Part shown: positions 1-6,576 of the stretch, piece by piece
Layout of the letters: each line of letters begins with the position of its first letter
Numbering within the stretch: position 1 is the stretch's first letter
The notes under the pieces: generated by a model
What the model was told of the DNA's origin: nothing
Seen by the model: only the letters and a program-made list of their open reading frames with translations
Databases searched by the model: none
Program-made: the position numbers and the translations under genes
Origin: Desulfobulbaceae bacterium UBA5173
Lineage (GTDB): Bacteria > Desulfobacterota > Desulfobulbia > Desulfobulbales > Desulfobulbaceae
NCBI GenBank assembly: GCA_002413355.1
Contig: DHWV01000090.1
Location: 571-8,432 of the forward strand
Direction: 5' to 3'
Length of the DNA stretch: 7,862 nucleotides

Positions 1-30
1 CAAATTATGTTGCTCTGGCTATATGCAGAA

Positions 31-53
31 AATGCAATGCAATTTAATGCAAT
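31..53. repeat. Three AATGCAAT direct repeats
   Basis: The octamer AATGCAAT occurs exactly at 31-38, 36-43 and 46-53, with start-to-start steps of 5 and 10 bp. The first two copies overlap and the third is one helical turn from the second. This could be a small operator for a gene to the left, a leftover of slippage, or chance in AT-rich DNA. No function can be assigned from the sequence. Confidence 0.5.
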
Positions 54-90
54 TTTTCAGATGCCCACAGTAACCATGTTGAATTCCACA

Positions 91-113
91 GCAACTGTTT
101 GTATTAACAGTGC
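91..113 (-). terminator. Possible 3'-end hairpin after napB
   Basis: ACTGTT (94-99) and AACAGT (106-111) are inverted repeats around a 6-nt loop. GC at 91-92 and 112-113 extends the stem to about 8 bp with one bulged A. It begins about 8 nt past the napB stop in the direction of transcription. No U-run follows, so it is not a typical intrinsic terminator. It may be a weak terminator or a 3'-end stabiliser. Confidence 0.25.
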
Positions 114-120
114 AAAGCGC

Positions 121-654
121 TTATTTCTTTCCGGTGAAAATATTGTCAACTAAGGGGGGAGCATCTGCCTGTCCGACATGACATTGTGTGCAATTGTTCC
201 AGCGGGCAGCAATCCTTTCAATCGGCTTTTTGTCACGATCCAGATAATGTGCCGTCTTTCCATCTCGATCCAGATAGTGTGTCCTAAAGGGACGCGGCGC
301 GCCTGATCCCTCAATACCATGGCAAAGCAGGCAGTCGTTCTGCAAGGTGGTGATGATGAATCCTGTGATGTCGTGCGGAATCACCGGCGGCTGATGGATA
401 AAAGTGCGGGGAATGACGGTGTCATTGGGCTTCCACGTGCCATCCACCGGCGCGTCCTCCGCCCCGGCAATGGGATTTTTGCGCAGAGGCTTCACCTCGT
501 CAGCAGGGGCAGGTTTGCTGGTTTCAGCTTGGACAACTTGCGGGGCTGGCGTAACGTGGCCCGGCTTGCCTGCCTCTTTACGATTGGCGGCAGAACTGAG
601 AGTAAACGGGAGAACAACGGCCAGCAGGGAAAGGGCAACGATTGTCTTTTTCAT
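121..654 (-). CDS. napB: Periplasmic nitrate reductase dihaem cytochrome c subunit NapB
   Basis: This is the small electron-transfer subunit that passes electrons to NapA in the periplasm. The 177-residue product opens with a Sec signal peptide (MKKTIVALSLLAVV, likely cut near residue 22). A Pro/Lys-rich linker follows, then the family motif HQPPVIPH (87-94) and two haem c sites, CLLCH (108-112) and CTQCH (155-159). The protein is longer than the roughly 150 residues usual for NapB, mainly because of the linker. The ATG at 654 is preferred over an in-frame ATG at 666 because GGAG lies 6 nt upstream and the signal peptide begins there. The gene starts 11 nt after the napH stop. Oddly, HYLDRD occurs twice in tandem (126-131 and 136-141), where relatives usually have one such segment between the haem sites. 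Last gene of the operon. Confidence 0.96.
   Translation of the reverse strand: MKKTIVALSLLAVVLPFTLSSAANRKEAGKPGHVTPAPQVVQAETSKPAPADEVKPLRKNPIAGAEDAPVDGTWKPNDTVIPRTFIHQPPVIPHDITGFIITTLQNDCLLCHGIEGSGAPRPFRTHYLDRDGKTAHYLDRDKKPIERIAARWNNCTQCHVGQADAPPLVDNIFTGKK
232..291 (-). repeat. 30-bp in-frame tandem duplication inside napB
   Basis: Positions 232-261 and 262-291 form two adjacent 30-bp units encoding HYLDRDKKPI-like and HYLDRDGKTA-like decapeptides. The core 18 bp (232-249 against 262-279) match at 15 of 18 positions. The unit contains the His-Tyr that usually follows the first haem site, so a possible axial ligand His is doubled. Confidence 0.75.
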
Positions 655-665
655 GATGGACTCCA

Positions 666-1508
666 TCAGGCTCGTTTTGAAAAACAGAAGACATCCTGCG
701 GGCAGACATCAATGCAGCGTCCGCAGTTGAGACAGTTAGGGGAAAGAATCAGCAGGGAGCTGTCTTCGCCGCCTTTCAGCGCAGGCGAAATTACCTGTGG
801 CTCTGGGCAGACGGTGAAGCAGTCCATGCAGTCGGTGCAGCGGTCGCGGCCAGCAGCTTTCATCCGTAGCGCGGCGGTGAAGCCGAGCAGACTGTAGGCC
901 GCGCCGACTGGGCAGAGATGGCCGCACCAGCCATGCCGCTGGACAAATGCGTCAAAGACAAAAATGGCAGCCAGCAGCAGCCAGCCTGCGCCCATGCCGA
1001 AGAGCAGGCCGCGCTGGAGAGTGGTCACTGGATTGACCAGCTCCCAGACAATGCCGCCGCTGACAGCGGAGAGAATGATGATCAGGCCTAGCAGCCACCA
1101 GCGGGTGGTTTTGCTCAGGTTGAGGTTTTTCTTGCTGTCCATGCGACGGTTTGTCCAAGCTGCCGCGTCGGTGATGAGGTTGACAGGACAGACCCAGGCG
1201 CAGTACGTCCGCCCGCCGAGCAGGCTGTAGATGACCAGCACGGCGATTAGGCCGAAGACAGCTGCTGTTTCCGGCAGATGCCCGGCGGCAAAGGACTGGA
1301 CAAGGATCAGCGGATCAGTCAGCGGCAGAATGCCGAGCACCGTGCTGGCGGACAGCGTGCCTTTGATCAGCCAGATGCCAGCCAGCGGCCCCAGCAGGAA
1401 CAGCCCCAGTATGCCGAGCTGCGACATGCGTCGGAGCAGCAGCCACTTGTGCGCCCGCAGCCAGCCTTTTGTTGCAACGGCCTCGCGGCCTACGATACGT
1501 TTACTCAT
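666..1508 (-). CDS. napH: NapH, membrane ferredoxin-type quinol dehydrogenase subunit
   Basis: NapH is the membrane partner of NapG and moves electrons from the quinol pool toward periplasmic NapB/NapA. The 280-residue product has about four transmembrane helices (roughly 30-50, 82-98, 137-157 and 170-188). It carries two family-typical Cys-X3-Cys-Pro motifs (C103/C107 and C195/C199). Two C-terminal [4Fe-4S] motifs, C224-C227-C230-C234 and C259-C262-C265-C269, should lie in the cytoplasm. The start at 1508 is chosen because GGAGGAG (1514-1520) sits 5 nt upstream and the ATG overlaps the napG stop as ATGA, suggesting coupled translation. The frame stays open up to 1682, but that extension lies in napG and is low-complexity. 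With no napC in sight, NapG/NapH is the likely quinol-oxidising route. Confidence 0.95.
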   Translation of the reverse strand: MSKRIVGREAVATKGWLRAHKWLLLRRMSQLGILGLFLLGPLAGIWLIKGTLSASTVLGILPLTDPLILVQSFAAGHLPETAAVFGLIAVLVIYSLLGGRTYCAWVCPVNLITDAAAWTNRRMDSKKNLNLSKTTRWWLLGLIIILSAVSGGIVWELVNPVTTLQRGLLFGMGAGWLLLAAIFVFDAFVQRHGWCGHLCPVGAAYSLLGFTAALRMKAAGRDRCTDCMDCFTVCPEPQVISPALKGGEDSSLLILSPNCLNCGRCIDVCPQDVFCFSKRA

Positions 1509-2377
1509 GGCAACTCCTCCGGTTTGCGCACAGGCAGCTCCAGCACAGGCGGAATCAGCGAATGCCCCGCCTTTTCCTTTTCCTCCCAGCCCAGCCGGTA
1601 ATGCCTGCCCAAGGTGCCTTTGGCCTGCGCCAGCGGCAGCACTTTGATCGCCGCGTTTTCCAGCACGCAAGACCGCTCGCACCTGCCGCAGCCGGTGCAG
1701 TGCTTGGAATGCACGGTCGGAATCAGGCGGGCATGAACGCCGGTGCGTTGATTGACCTGCATTTCCAAGGTCAGGGCCTTGTCAATCACCGGGCAGTTGC
1801 GGTAGCAGACATCGCAGCGCAAGCCGAGATGATTAAGGCAGTTTTCATGATCCACCAGCACGGCCAGACCCATTCTGGCCTCATAGATGGATTTCAGCTT
1901 CTTGCTCAACGCGCCGGACGGGCAGGCGTTGACGCAGGGCATGTCCTCGCAGAGGCGGCAGGGGCTGATCCGGGGCACGAAATATGGTGTGCCCGCCGGA
2001 ATGCCGCTGCCCAGCTCGGCCAGGCGCAGCACTGGCACCGCTGTTTCCAGCGGCGCGTTTTCGCCCAGCTCGGCCAGCTGCGAGACAAAGGCTCCCGCAT
2101 CCGTCGGGAAAGTCTCCGGTTGCGGCATTTCCCCGCCTTTGTCATGCCGGAGCTTCTCCGTGCAAGCGCGGACGCACTGGCCGCAGCGCAGGCAGGCGGA
2201 GAGAAAATTCTCTTCCGGCAGCGCGCCTGGCGGCCTGATCGCGTATGGCGGCAAGGCACTGGCCGTCCGCTGATGCGCACCCAGCAGCGCGGTCAGCACC
2301 AAAGCACTGGCCGCTGCCGGGAGGGTTTCCGTTAAAAGCCGCCGCCGCGACGGGCTGGTAGGCTGTTCCTTTTCCAT
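1505..2377 (-). CDS. napG: NapG, Tat-exported ferredoxin-type protein with four [4Fe-4S] motifs
   Basis: NapG is a periplasmic iron-sulphur protein that works with NapH between quinol and NapB/NapA. The 290-residue product begins with a twin-arginine signal (SRRRLLT at 10-16, then a hydrophobic stretch to about 33). Four Cys clusters follow: C62-C65-C68-C72, C140-C143-C148-C152, C180-C188-C191-C195 and C227-C230-C233-C237. The third has the spaced C-X7-C-X2-C-X3-C form known in this family. The ATG at 2377 is preferred to one at 2416: it lies 11 nt past the napA stop with AGGGA a few nt upstream, whereas the upstream ATG would overlap napA and push the Arg motif inward. A 15-bp exact direct repeat (2009-2023 and 2063-2077) encodes LAELG twice in the linker between the first two clusters. 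Confidence 0.95.
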   Translation of the reverse strand: MEKEQPTSPSRRRLLTETLPAAASALVLTALLGAHQRTASALPPYAIRPPGALPEENFLSACLRCGQCVRACTEKLRHDKGGEMPQPETFPTDAGAFVSQLAELGENAPLETAVPVLRLAELGSGIPAGTPYFVPRISPCRLCEDMPCVNACPSGALSKKLKSIYEARMGLAVLVDHENCLNHLGLRCDVCYRNCPVIDKALTLEMQVNQRTGVHARLIPTVHSKHCTGCGRCERSCVLENAAIKVLPLAQAKGTLGRHYRLGWEEKEKAGHSLIPPVLELPVRKPEELP

Positions 2378-2388
2378 GATCTGTCCCT

Positions 2389-4881
2389 TCAGGCTTTCAT
2401 CACTTTGACCGCGCATTTCTTGAAATCCGTCTGCTTCGAGATCGGGCAGGTGGCATCCAAGGTCAGCTTGTTCACCAGCCGTCCCTCGTCAAACCACGGG
2501 ATAAAGATCAGTCCCTGTGGCGGCTTGTTGCGGCCTTGCGTCTCCACGGTACAGACGATCTCGCCCCGGCGGGAAACGATTTTTGCTTTCTCACCACGCT
2601 GAAGGCCGCGCTTTTTCGCGTCTTCTGGGTGCATGAATAGGACAGCGTCCGGCACAGCCCGGTACAGCTCCGGCACCCTGCGGGTCATGGAGCCGGAATG
2701 CCAGTGCTCCAAGACGCGGCCTGTGCAGAGCCAAAGGTCATATTCCGCATCCGGCATTTCTGGCGGCGGCTCATAAGGCAGGGCAAAAATCACCGCTTTG
2801 CCGTCCTTGTGGCCGTAGAATTTTACGCCTTCGCCTTTTTTCACATAGGGGTCATAGCCTTCCCGGAAGCGCCAGAGGGTTTCCTTGCCATCCACCACCG
2901 GCCAGCGCAGGCCCCGCGCCTGGTGGTACATCTCAAACGGGGCGAGATCATGGCCGTGACCCCGGCCAAATTTGGCGTATTCCTCGAACAGCCCTTTCTG
3001 AATGTAGAAGCCGAAATAATGCGCTTCGTCGTTGTCAAAGCCCTTCTGGAGCTGGCTCAGGGGAAATTCGTTCACTTGGCCGTTGGCGTAGAGGACATCG
3101 TACAAGGTTTTGCCCTTGTATTCCGGGTTCTTGTCCAGCAGCTCCTTGGGCCAGACCTCGTCGGTCTTAAAACGTTTGGAAAATTCGACAATCTGCCAGA
3201 GATCGCTCTTCGCATCGCCCTTGGCCTTGACCTGCTGGCGGAGGAACTGCGTGCGCCGTTCGGCGTTGCCCCAGGCACCTTCCTTCTCCACCCACATCGC
3301 CGCAGGCAGGATCAGGTCAGCGGCCAGCGCGGTGACAGTCGGATAGACATCCGAAACAATAATGAAGTTGTCGGGATTGCGGTAGCCGGGATAGCCCTCC
3401 TGATTCAGATTCGCGCCGGCCTGCATGTTGTTGTTGCACATCACCCAATAAACATTCAGCTTGCCGTCTTTCAGCATCCGGTTCTGCTGGACGATATGAT
3501 AGCCGACCTTGTCAGGGATCGTGCCTTCGGGCAGCTTCCAGATTTCCTCAGCGTGATGGCGGTGCTCCGGGTTGGTGACGACCATGTCCGCAGGCAGGCG
3601 GTGGGCGAAGCAGCCGACCTCACGGGCCGTGCCGCAGGCCGAGGGCTGGCCGGTGAGCGAGAAGGGGCTGTTGCCCGGCTCAGAAATTTTGCCAACCAGC
3701 AGGTGGATGTTGTAGATCATGTTGTTGACCCACGTTCCCCGCGTGTGCTGATTGAAGCCCATCGTCCAGAGAGACATCACCTTGCGGCTGGGATCAGCGT
3801 AGAGCTTGGCGAGTGCTTCCAAGTGTTCTTTGGGCACGCCGGACATCTCATGCGCCTTGTCCAAGGTGTATTCAGAGACAAACTTAGCGTAGTCCTCAAA
3901 GCTGCAATCAACGGCATCCGTAGCCTTGGCCGCGTTCTTGGCCGCCTTCTCTTTCGGATGATCAGCCCGCAGGCCGTAGCCGATGTCGGTGGTGCCGATC
4001 CTGAACTTGACGTGCTGCTTGACGAAGTCCTGATTGACCTTGCCGTTCTGAATGATGTAGTTGGCGATGTAGTTCAGAATCACCATGTCCGTCTGCGGCT
4101 TGAAAACCATCGGGATGTCGGCGAGATCAAAGCAGCGGTGCTGATACGTGGACAGCACGGCCACTTTGACATGCTGGGCGGTTAGGCGGCGGCTGGTGAG
4201 CCGCGACCAGAGAATCGGGTGCATTTCCGCCATGTTTGATCCCCAGAGGACGAACGCGTCGGCATGTTCAATGTCGTCGTAGCAGCCCATCGGCTCGTCA
4301 ATGCCAAAGGTGCGCATAAAGCCGGTGACTGCCGAGGCCATACAGTGGCGGGCGTTTGGATCAAGGTTGTTGGTGCGCAGCCCGGCCTTGATGAACTTGG
4401 AGGCGGCGTAGCCTTCCCAAATCATCCACTGGCCGGAGCCGCACATGCCCACGGAATCCGGCCCGTTCTTGCGGATGGACTCCTTGAACTTCAGCTCCAT
4501 GATGTCAAAGGCTTCCTTCCACGAGACCGGGGCAAACTCACCGTTCTTGTCATACTGGCCGTTTTTTTTGCGCAGGAGCGGCTGAGTCAGGCGGTCTTTG
4601 CCGTACATGATCTTGGACAGGAAGTAGCCCTTGATGCAGTTCAGCCCCCGGTTGACCGGCGCGTCCGGGTCACCCTGGGTGGCCACTACTTTGCCGTCTT
4701 TGGTGCCGACCAAGACGCTGCACCCTGTGCCGCAGAACCGGCAGGGAGCTTTGTCCCAGCGGATGCCGTCGTCATCAGTTTTCTGGGCCAAGGCTTCAGC
4801 CGCTGGCAAATTCGCGCCGACCACTGCGGCGGCAGCAGCGGCGGCATTGGCTTTGATAAACTCTCGTCTGTTCAGTTTCAT
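2389..4881 (-). CDS. napA: Periplasmic nitrate reductase catalytic subunit NapA
   Basis: NapA reduces nitrate to nitrite in the periplasm at a molybdenum bis-MGD centre fed by one [4Fe-4S] cluster. The 830-residue product matches the usual length of the large NapA type (about 830). It opens with a twin-arginine signal (NRREFIK at 4-10, followed by an Ala-rich stretch ending near AEALA). The cluster cysteines are C47, C50, C54 and C82 (C-X2-C-X3-C-X27-C). The Mo ligand is the Cys of NARHCMASAV (about C180), as in nitrate reductases of this family rather than a Sec/Cys formate dehydrogenase. The start at 4881 is set by the strong Shine-Dalgarno AAGGAGGAG (4886-4894); an in-frame TTG at 4908 would lengthen the signal for no reason. 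NapD, 42 nt upstream, should bind the signal peptide. Confidence 0.98.
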   Translation of the reverse strand: MKLNRREFIKANAAAAAAAVVGANLPAAEALAQKTDDDGIRWDKAPCRFCGTGCSVLVGTKDGKVVATQGDPDAPVNRGLNCIKGYFLSKIMYGKDRLTQPLLRKKNGQYDKNGEFAPVSWKEAFDIMELKFKESIRKNGPDSVGMCGSGQWMIWEGYAASKFIKAGLRTNNLDPNARHCMASAVTGFMRTFGIDEPMGCYDDIEHADAFVLWGSNMAEMHPILWSRLTSRRLTAQHVKVAVLSTYQHRCFDLADIPMVFKPQTDMVILNYIANYIIQNGKVNQDFVKQHVKFRIGTTDIGYGLRADHPKEKAAKNAAKATDAVDCSFEDYAKFVSEYTLDKAHEMSGVPKEHLEALAKLYADPSRKVMSLWTMGFNQHTRGTWVNNMIYNIHLLVGKISEPGNSPFSLTGQPSACGTAREVGCFAHRLPADMVVTNPEHRHHAEEIWKLPEGTIPDKVGYHIVQQNRMLKDGKLNVYWVMCNNNMQAGANLNQEGYPGYRNPDNFIIVSDVYPTVTALAADLILPAAMWVEKEGAWGNAERRTQFLRQQVKAKGDAKSDLWQIVEFSKRFKTDEVWPKELLDKNPEYKGKTLYDVLYANGQVNEFPLSQLQKGFDNDEAHYFGFYIQKGLFEEYAKFGRGHGHDLAPFEMYHQARGLRWPVVDGKETLWRFREGYDPYVKKGEGVKFYGHKDGKAVIFALPYEPPPEMPDAEYDLWLCTGRVLEHWHSGSMTRRVPELYRAVPDAVLFMHPEDAKKRGLQRGEKAKIVSRRGEIVCTVETQGRNKPPQGLIFIPWFDEGRLVNKLTLDATCPISKQTDFKKCAVKVMKA

Positions 4882-4885
4882 AATG

Positions 4886-4909
4886 CTCCTCCTTGTTTTT
4901 AACAACAAG
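4886..4909 (-). promoter_or_regulatory. napA ribosome-binding site flanked by a small hairpin
   Basis: In the napD-napA gap the transcript can pair CTTGTT (4909-4904) with AACAAG (4897-4892) around a 6-nt loop. The 3' arm runs into the Shine-Dalgarno AAGGAGGAG (4894-4886), so its first three bases would be paired. This may tune the very high demand for NapA relative to NapD. The stem has only 6 bp, mostly A-U, so any effect is probably small. Confidence 0.35.
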
Positions 4910-4923
4910 CAACACGCTGTTGC

Positions 4924-5157
4924 TTATTCTTCATCGCAGTAATTATAAATCATCGCCGCGCCCAGCACGCCCGGCAGGAGTTGCACCTGCATCAGGGTCT
5001 CTGAAGGGGCATTGTCCGGCGTATCTTCAATGGTGATCACCATCCTGCCGTCCTTTTGGACAGCATGAACATCGACTCCGGCCAAAGCACTCAGCTTAGC
5101 CTGCACGTCCGCCGAATTTTCCGGGCGGACATGGACAACGATGCTGGAAATGTTCAT
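4924..5157 (-). CDS. napD: NapD, signal-peptide chaperone for NapA
   Basis: NapD is a small cytoplasmic chaperone that binds the NapA twin-arginine signal and delays export until the cofactor is inserted. The 77-residue product has the ferredoxin-like beta-alpha-beta pattern of the family: a first strand (SSIVVHVRPE), a helix, the GRMVITIE strand, a second helix, and the LPGVLGAAMIYNY ending, which matches the conserved C-terminal strand. The ATG at 5157 lies 1 nt after the napF stop, with AAGGTG a few nt upstream inside the napF end, so translation is likely coupled. The frame is open to 5271 upstream, but that part overlaps napF. Length is usual for NapD (about 75-90). Confidence 0.93.
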   Translation of the reverse strand: MNISSIVVHVRPENSADVQAKLSALAGVDVHAVQKDGRMVITIEDTPDNAPSETLMQVQLLPGVLGAAMIYNYCDEE

Positions 5158-5158
5158 T

Positions 5159-5680
5159 TCATTCACCTTTCTGGTTGGCAGCAAAATAAATCGCGTCTGC
5201 CGGACAAACTCCGGCGCAGGCCCCGCACCCGCTGCATTGATCCGACAGAATCTTCGGTAACTGGCCGTCATCCGCGAGCGGGAAGACTATCGCCCGCTGC
5301 TCGCAGCAGTCACCGCAGGTGCGGCAGAGAACGCGCTCCGCCAGCAGGCAGTTGTCCGCAATACGGGCGCGGATGTTCCACGGCTCTTTCTCTTGCTCAA
5401 ACTGTAAAGCCCCGGTCGGGCAGCTACGGGCGCAATCACCGCAGAAGGTGCAGCCGCCTTGGGAAAAATCCAGAACCGGGAGGCGGTCTTCGCTCAGAGC
5501 AACAATCTTGTTCGGGCAGGCAGCAACGCAGGCTCCGCAGCCGTTGCAGAGGGAATGGAATTTCTCAGCAGCAGACGACCAAGGGGGATGAGGAGGAGTT
5601 TTCCGCCCCGGCCGCTGCTGAACATCATCGTGCAGCAAATATTCAAGGCACTTGTTGGCGAACAATGAGGCGAGACTCAT
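5159..5680 (-). CDS. napF: NapF, cytoplasmic ferredoxin-type accessory protein
   Basis: NapF is a soluble iron-sulphur protein thought to act in the cytoplasm on NapA maturation before export. The 173-residue product keeps the family outline, including PPWS near residue 31 and four Cys clusters: C45-C48-C51-C55, C77-C80-C83-C87, C111-C119-C122-C126 and C149-C152-C155-C159. The third cluster has the NapF-specific spacing C-X7-C-X2-C-X3-C followed by E-x-x-A-I. It has an extra Cys at 125, giving adjacent cysteines. The start at 5680 is chosen because similarity begins at MSLASLF. The open frame up to 5992 runs through the promoter region and into the divergent regulator gene. The Shine-Dalgarno (GGGA, about 7 nt upstream) is only fair. 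First gene of the operon. Confidence 0.93.
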   Translation of the reverse strand: MSLASLFANKCLEYLLHDDVQQRPGRKTPPHPPWSSAAEKFHSLCNGCGACVAACPNKIVALSEDRLPVLDFSQGGCTFCGDCARSCPTGALQFEQEKEPWNIRARIADNCLLAERVLCRTCGDCCEQRAIVFPLADDGQLPKILSDQCSGCGACAGVCPADAIYFAANQKGE

Positions 5681-5790
5681 AGATGGTTCCCAGCGCAAGA
5701 TCAGCAGAAGCTCACGCCGCCTTTCAATTTTGAAGACAAAATGGTGTGTTCGTGGTATGAAGCGAAACGCAGTCCATCCCGGATTGTTCC

Positions 5791-5839
5791 TACTTCCATA
5801 GTAGCGGCAGAAAGAAAATTGTTCCTTGATGTATATCAA
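5791..5839 (-). promoter_or_regulatory. Predicted class II FNR-type promoter of the nap operon
   Basis: On the minus strand a -10-like TACTAT (5803-5798, 4 of 6 matches to TATAAT) is centred 32 bp downstream of the centre of a perfect TTGAT-N4-ATCAA box (5832.5). With the start site at 5791, the box is at -41.5 and the hexamer at -12 to -7. This is the known geometry of activator-dependent class II FNR promoters, which need no -35 element. The leader before napF would be about 111 nt. Confidence 0.7.
5826..5839. promoter_or_regulatory. FNR/DNR-type operator TTGAT-GTAT-ATCAA
   Basis: The site is a perfect match to the FNR-type consensus TTGAT-N4-ATCAA, and the dyad extends by one more pair (C5825/G5840). 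It is centred 23.5 bp before the start codon of the divergent regulator, whose recognition helix (E194, S197, R198) carries the residues that read TTGAT half sites in FNR. For the regulator gene a protein bound here would cover the core promoter or early leader, so autorepression is likely. Confidence 0.8.
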
Positions 5840-5855
5840 GAATTGAGAAAAGAAG

Positions 5856-6545
5856 ATGATTGTGGCTAGCATGATGGAAAGCAGGCAAAAAGCTCTTGCC
5901 GATTCAGCCCTGTTCAGCGGCCTGCCCAAGCCTTTGCTGCGCAATTTGGCTGACATTGCGCAGGAAAAGCAGTACCGGCGCGGGGAGACCATCTTTCTGG
6001 AAGGAAGGATCAGTGGTGGTTTCTATATGGTGATGCAAGGGCAGGTTAAAATTTTAAAGATGTCCTTGGACGGCAAGGAGCAGATTCTGTATATTCTGGG
6101 TGCAGGTGAGCCGTTCGGGATCACGCCGGTATTTCACGGTAAGGGCTTTCCCGCCAGCGCGGTCAGCATGACGGCATCCACTGCTTTGCATTTCCCCAAA
6201 GGAGCGTTTCTTGCCCTGGTTGCTGCCCATCCTGAGCTGACGCTCGCGGTGCTTTCCGCGCTCTGCCTGCGGATGCGCCGTCTTTCCACCCAGATAGAAA
6301 GCCTGTCGCTGAAGGATGCGCCAATGCGTCTGGCAGCTCACTTGCTGTATCTGGCCGAACAGCAGGGAAACACCATGCACGTGACGCTGAACATTCCGAA
6401 GAAGCAGCTCGCCAATCTGCTCGGCACCAGCCCGGAAACGCTGTCGCGCATCTTTGCCGAAATGAGCGCGGACGGGCTGCTCCGGGTAAAGGGGAAAAGG
6501 ATAGAGCTGCTGCGGATTGAGGAACTCAAGAATCAAACCGGGTGA
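5856..6545 (+). CDS. CRP/FNR-superfamily regulator, DNR/NnrR/HcpR-like
   Basis: This 229-residue transcription factor probably controls the divergent nap operon. The N-terminal cyclic-nucleotide-binding-type beta-barrel spans roughly 18-125 (LFSGLPKPLLRNLADI, then the FYMVMQGQVKIL strand and the GEPFG turn). A dimerisation helix follows (about 126-150), then a winged helix-turn-helix (about 155-225). The recognition helix SPETLSRIF has E194, S197 and R198, the FNR-type pattern. The only cysteine is C137, so there is no FNR-style [4Fe-4S] oxygen sensor. A haem/NO or nitrite/nitrosative signal, as in DNR, NnrR or HcpR relatives, is more likely, but the ligand cannot be read from sequence. ATG 5856 is the first start and has only a weak AGAAAAGAAG ahead of it; ATGs at 5871 and 5874 lack a better site. 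A perfect FNR-type box lies 16 nt upstream. Confidence 0.9.
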   Translation: MIVASMMESRQKALADSALFSGLPKPLLRNLADIAQEKQYRRGETIFLEGRISGGFYMVMQGQVKILKMSLDGKEQILYILGAGEPFGITPVFHGKGFPASAVSMTASTALHFPKGAFLALVAAHPELTLAVLSALCLRMRRLSTQIESLSLKDAPMRLAAHLLYLAEQQGNTMHVTLNIPKKQLANLLGTSPETLSRIFAEMSADGLLRVKGKRIELLRIEELKNQTG

Positions 6546-6576
6546 GCGAGACATACATTGCGATCAGGAAAACAAC

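Larger units (their letters stand above)
1..120. other. AT-rich non-coding segment after napB
   Basis: No convincing coding region is visible here. It lies downstream of the napB stop codon and is clearly richer in A and T than the operon. It holds a weak hairpin (91-113) and a cluster of AATGCAAT repeats (31-53), listed separately. No napC or other cytochrome gene starts in it, so the operon probably ends at napB unless a gene resumes beyond the window's left edge. Confidence 0.6.

Noticed and set aside
1469..2335. Plus-strand frame of 288 codons opposite napG/napH
   Set aside because: Antisense shadow of two well-supported genes, with low-complexity Ala/Gln/Arg-rich translation.
2698..4185. 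Long plus-strand frame (495 codons) opposite napA
   Set aside because: It lies wholly antisense to the clear napA gene in GC-rich DNA and shows no recognisable domain.
5721..5735. TTCAA-TT-TTGAA dyad in the nap leader as a second regulator site
   Set aside because: The half sites point the wrong way for TTGAT-N4-ATCAA and the RNA loop would be too short; treated as chance.
5681..5992. N-terminal extension of napF
   Set aside because: The extension crosses the promoter and the start of the divergent regulator, and NapF similarity begins only at 5680.
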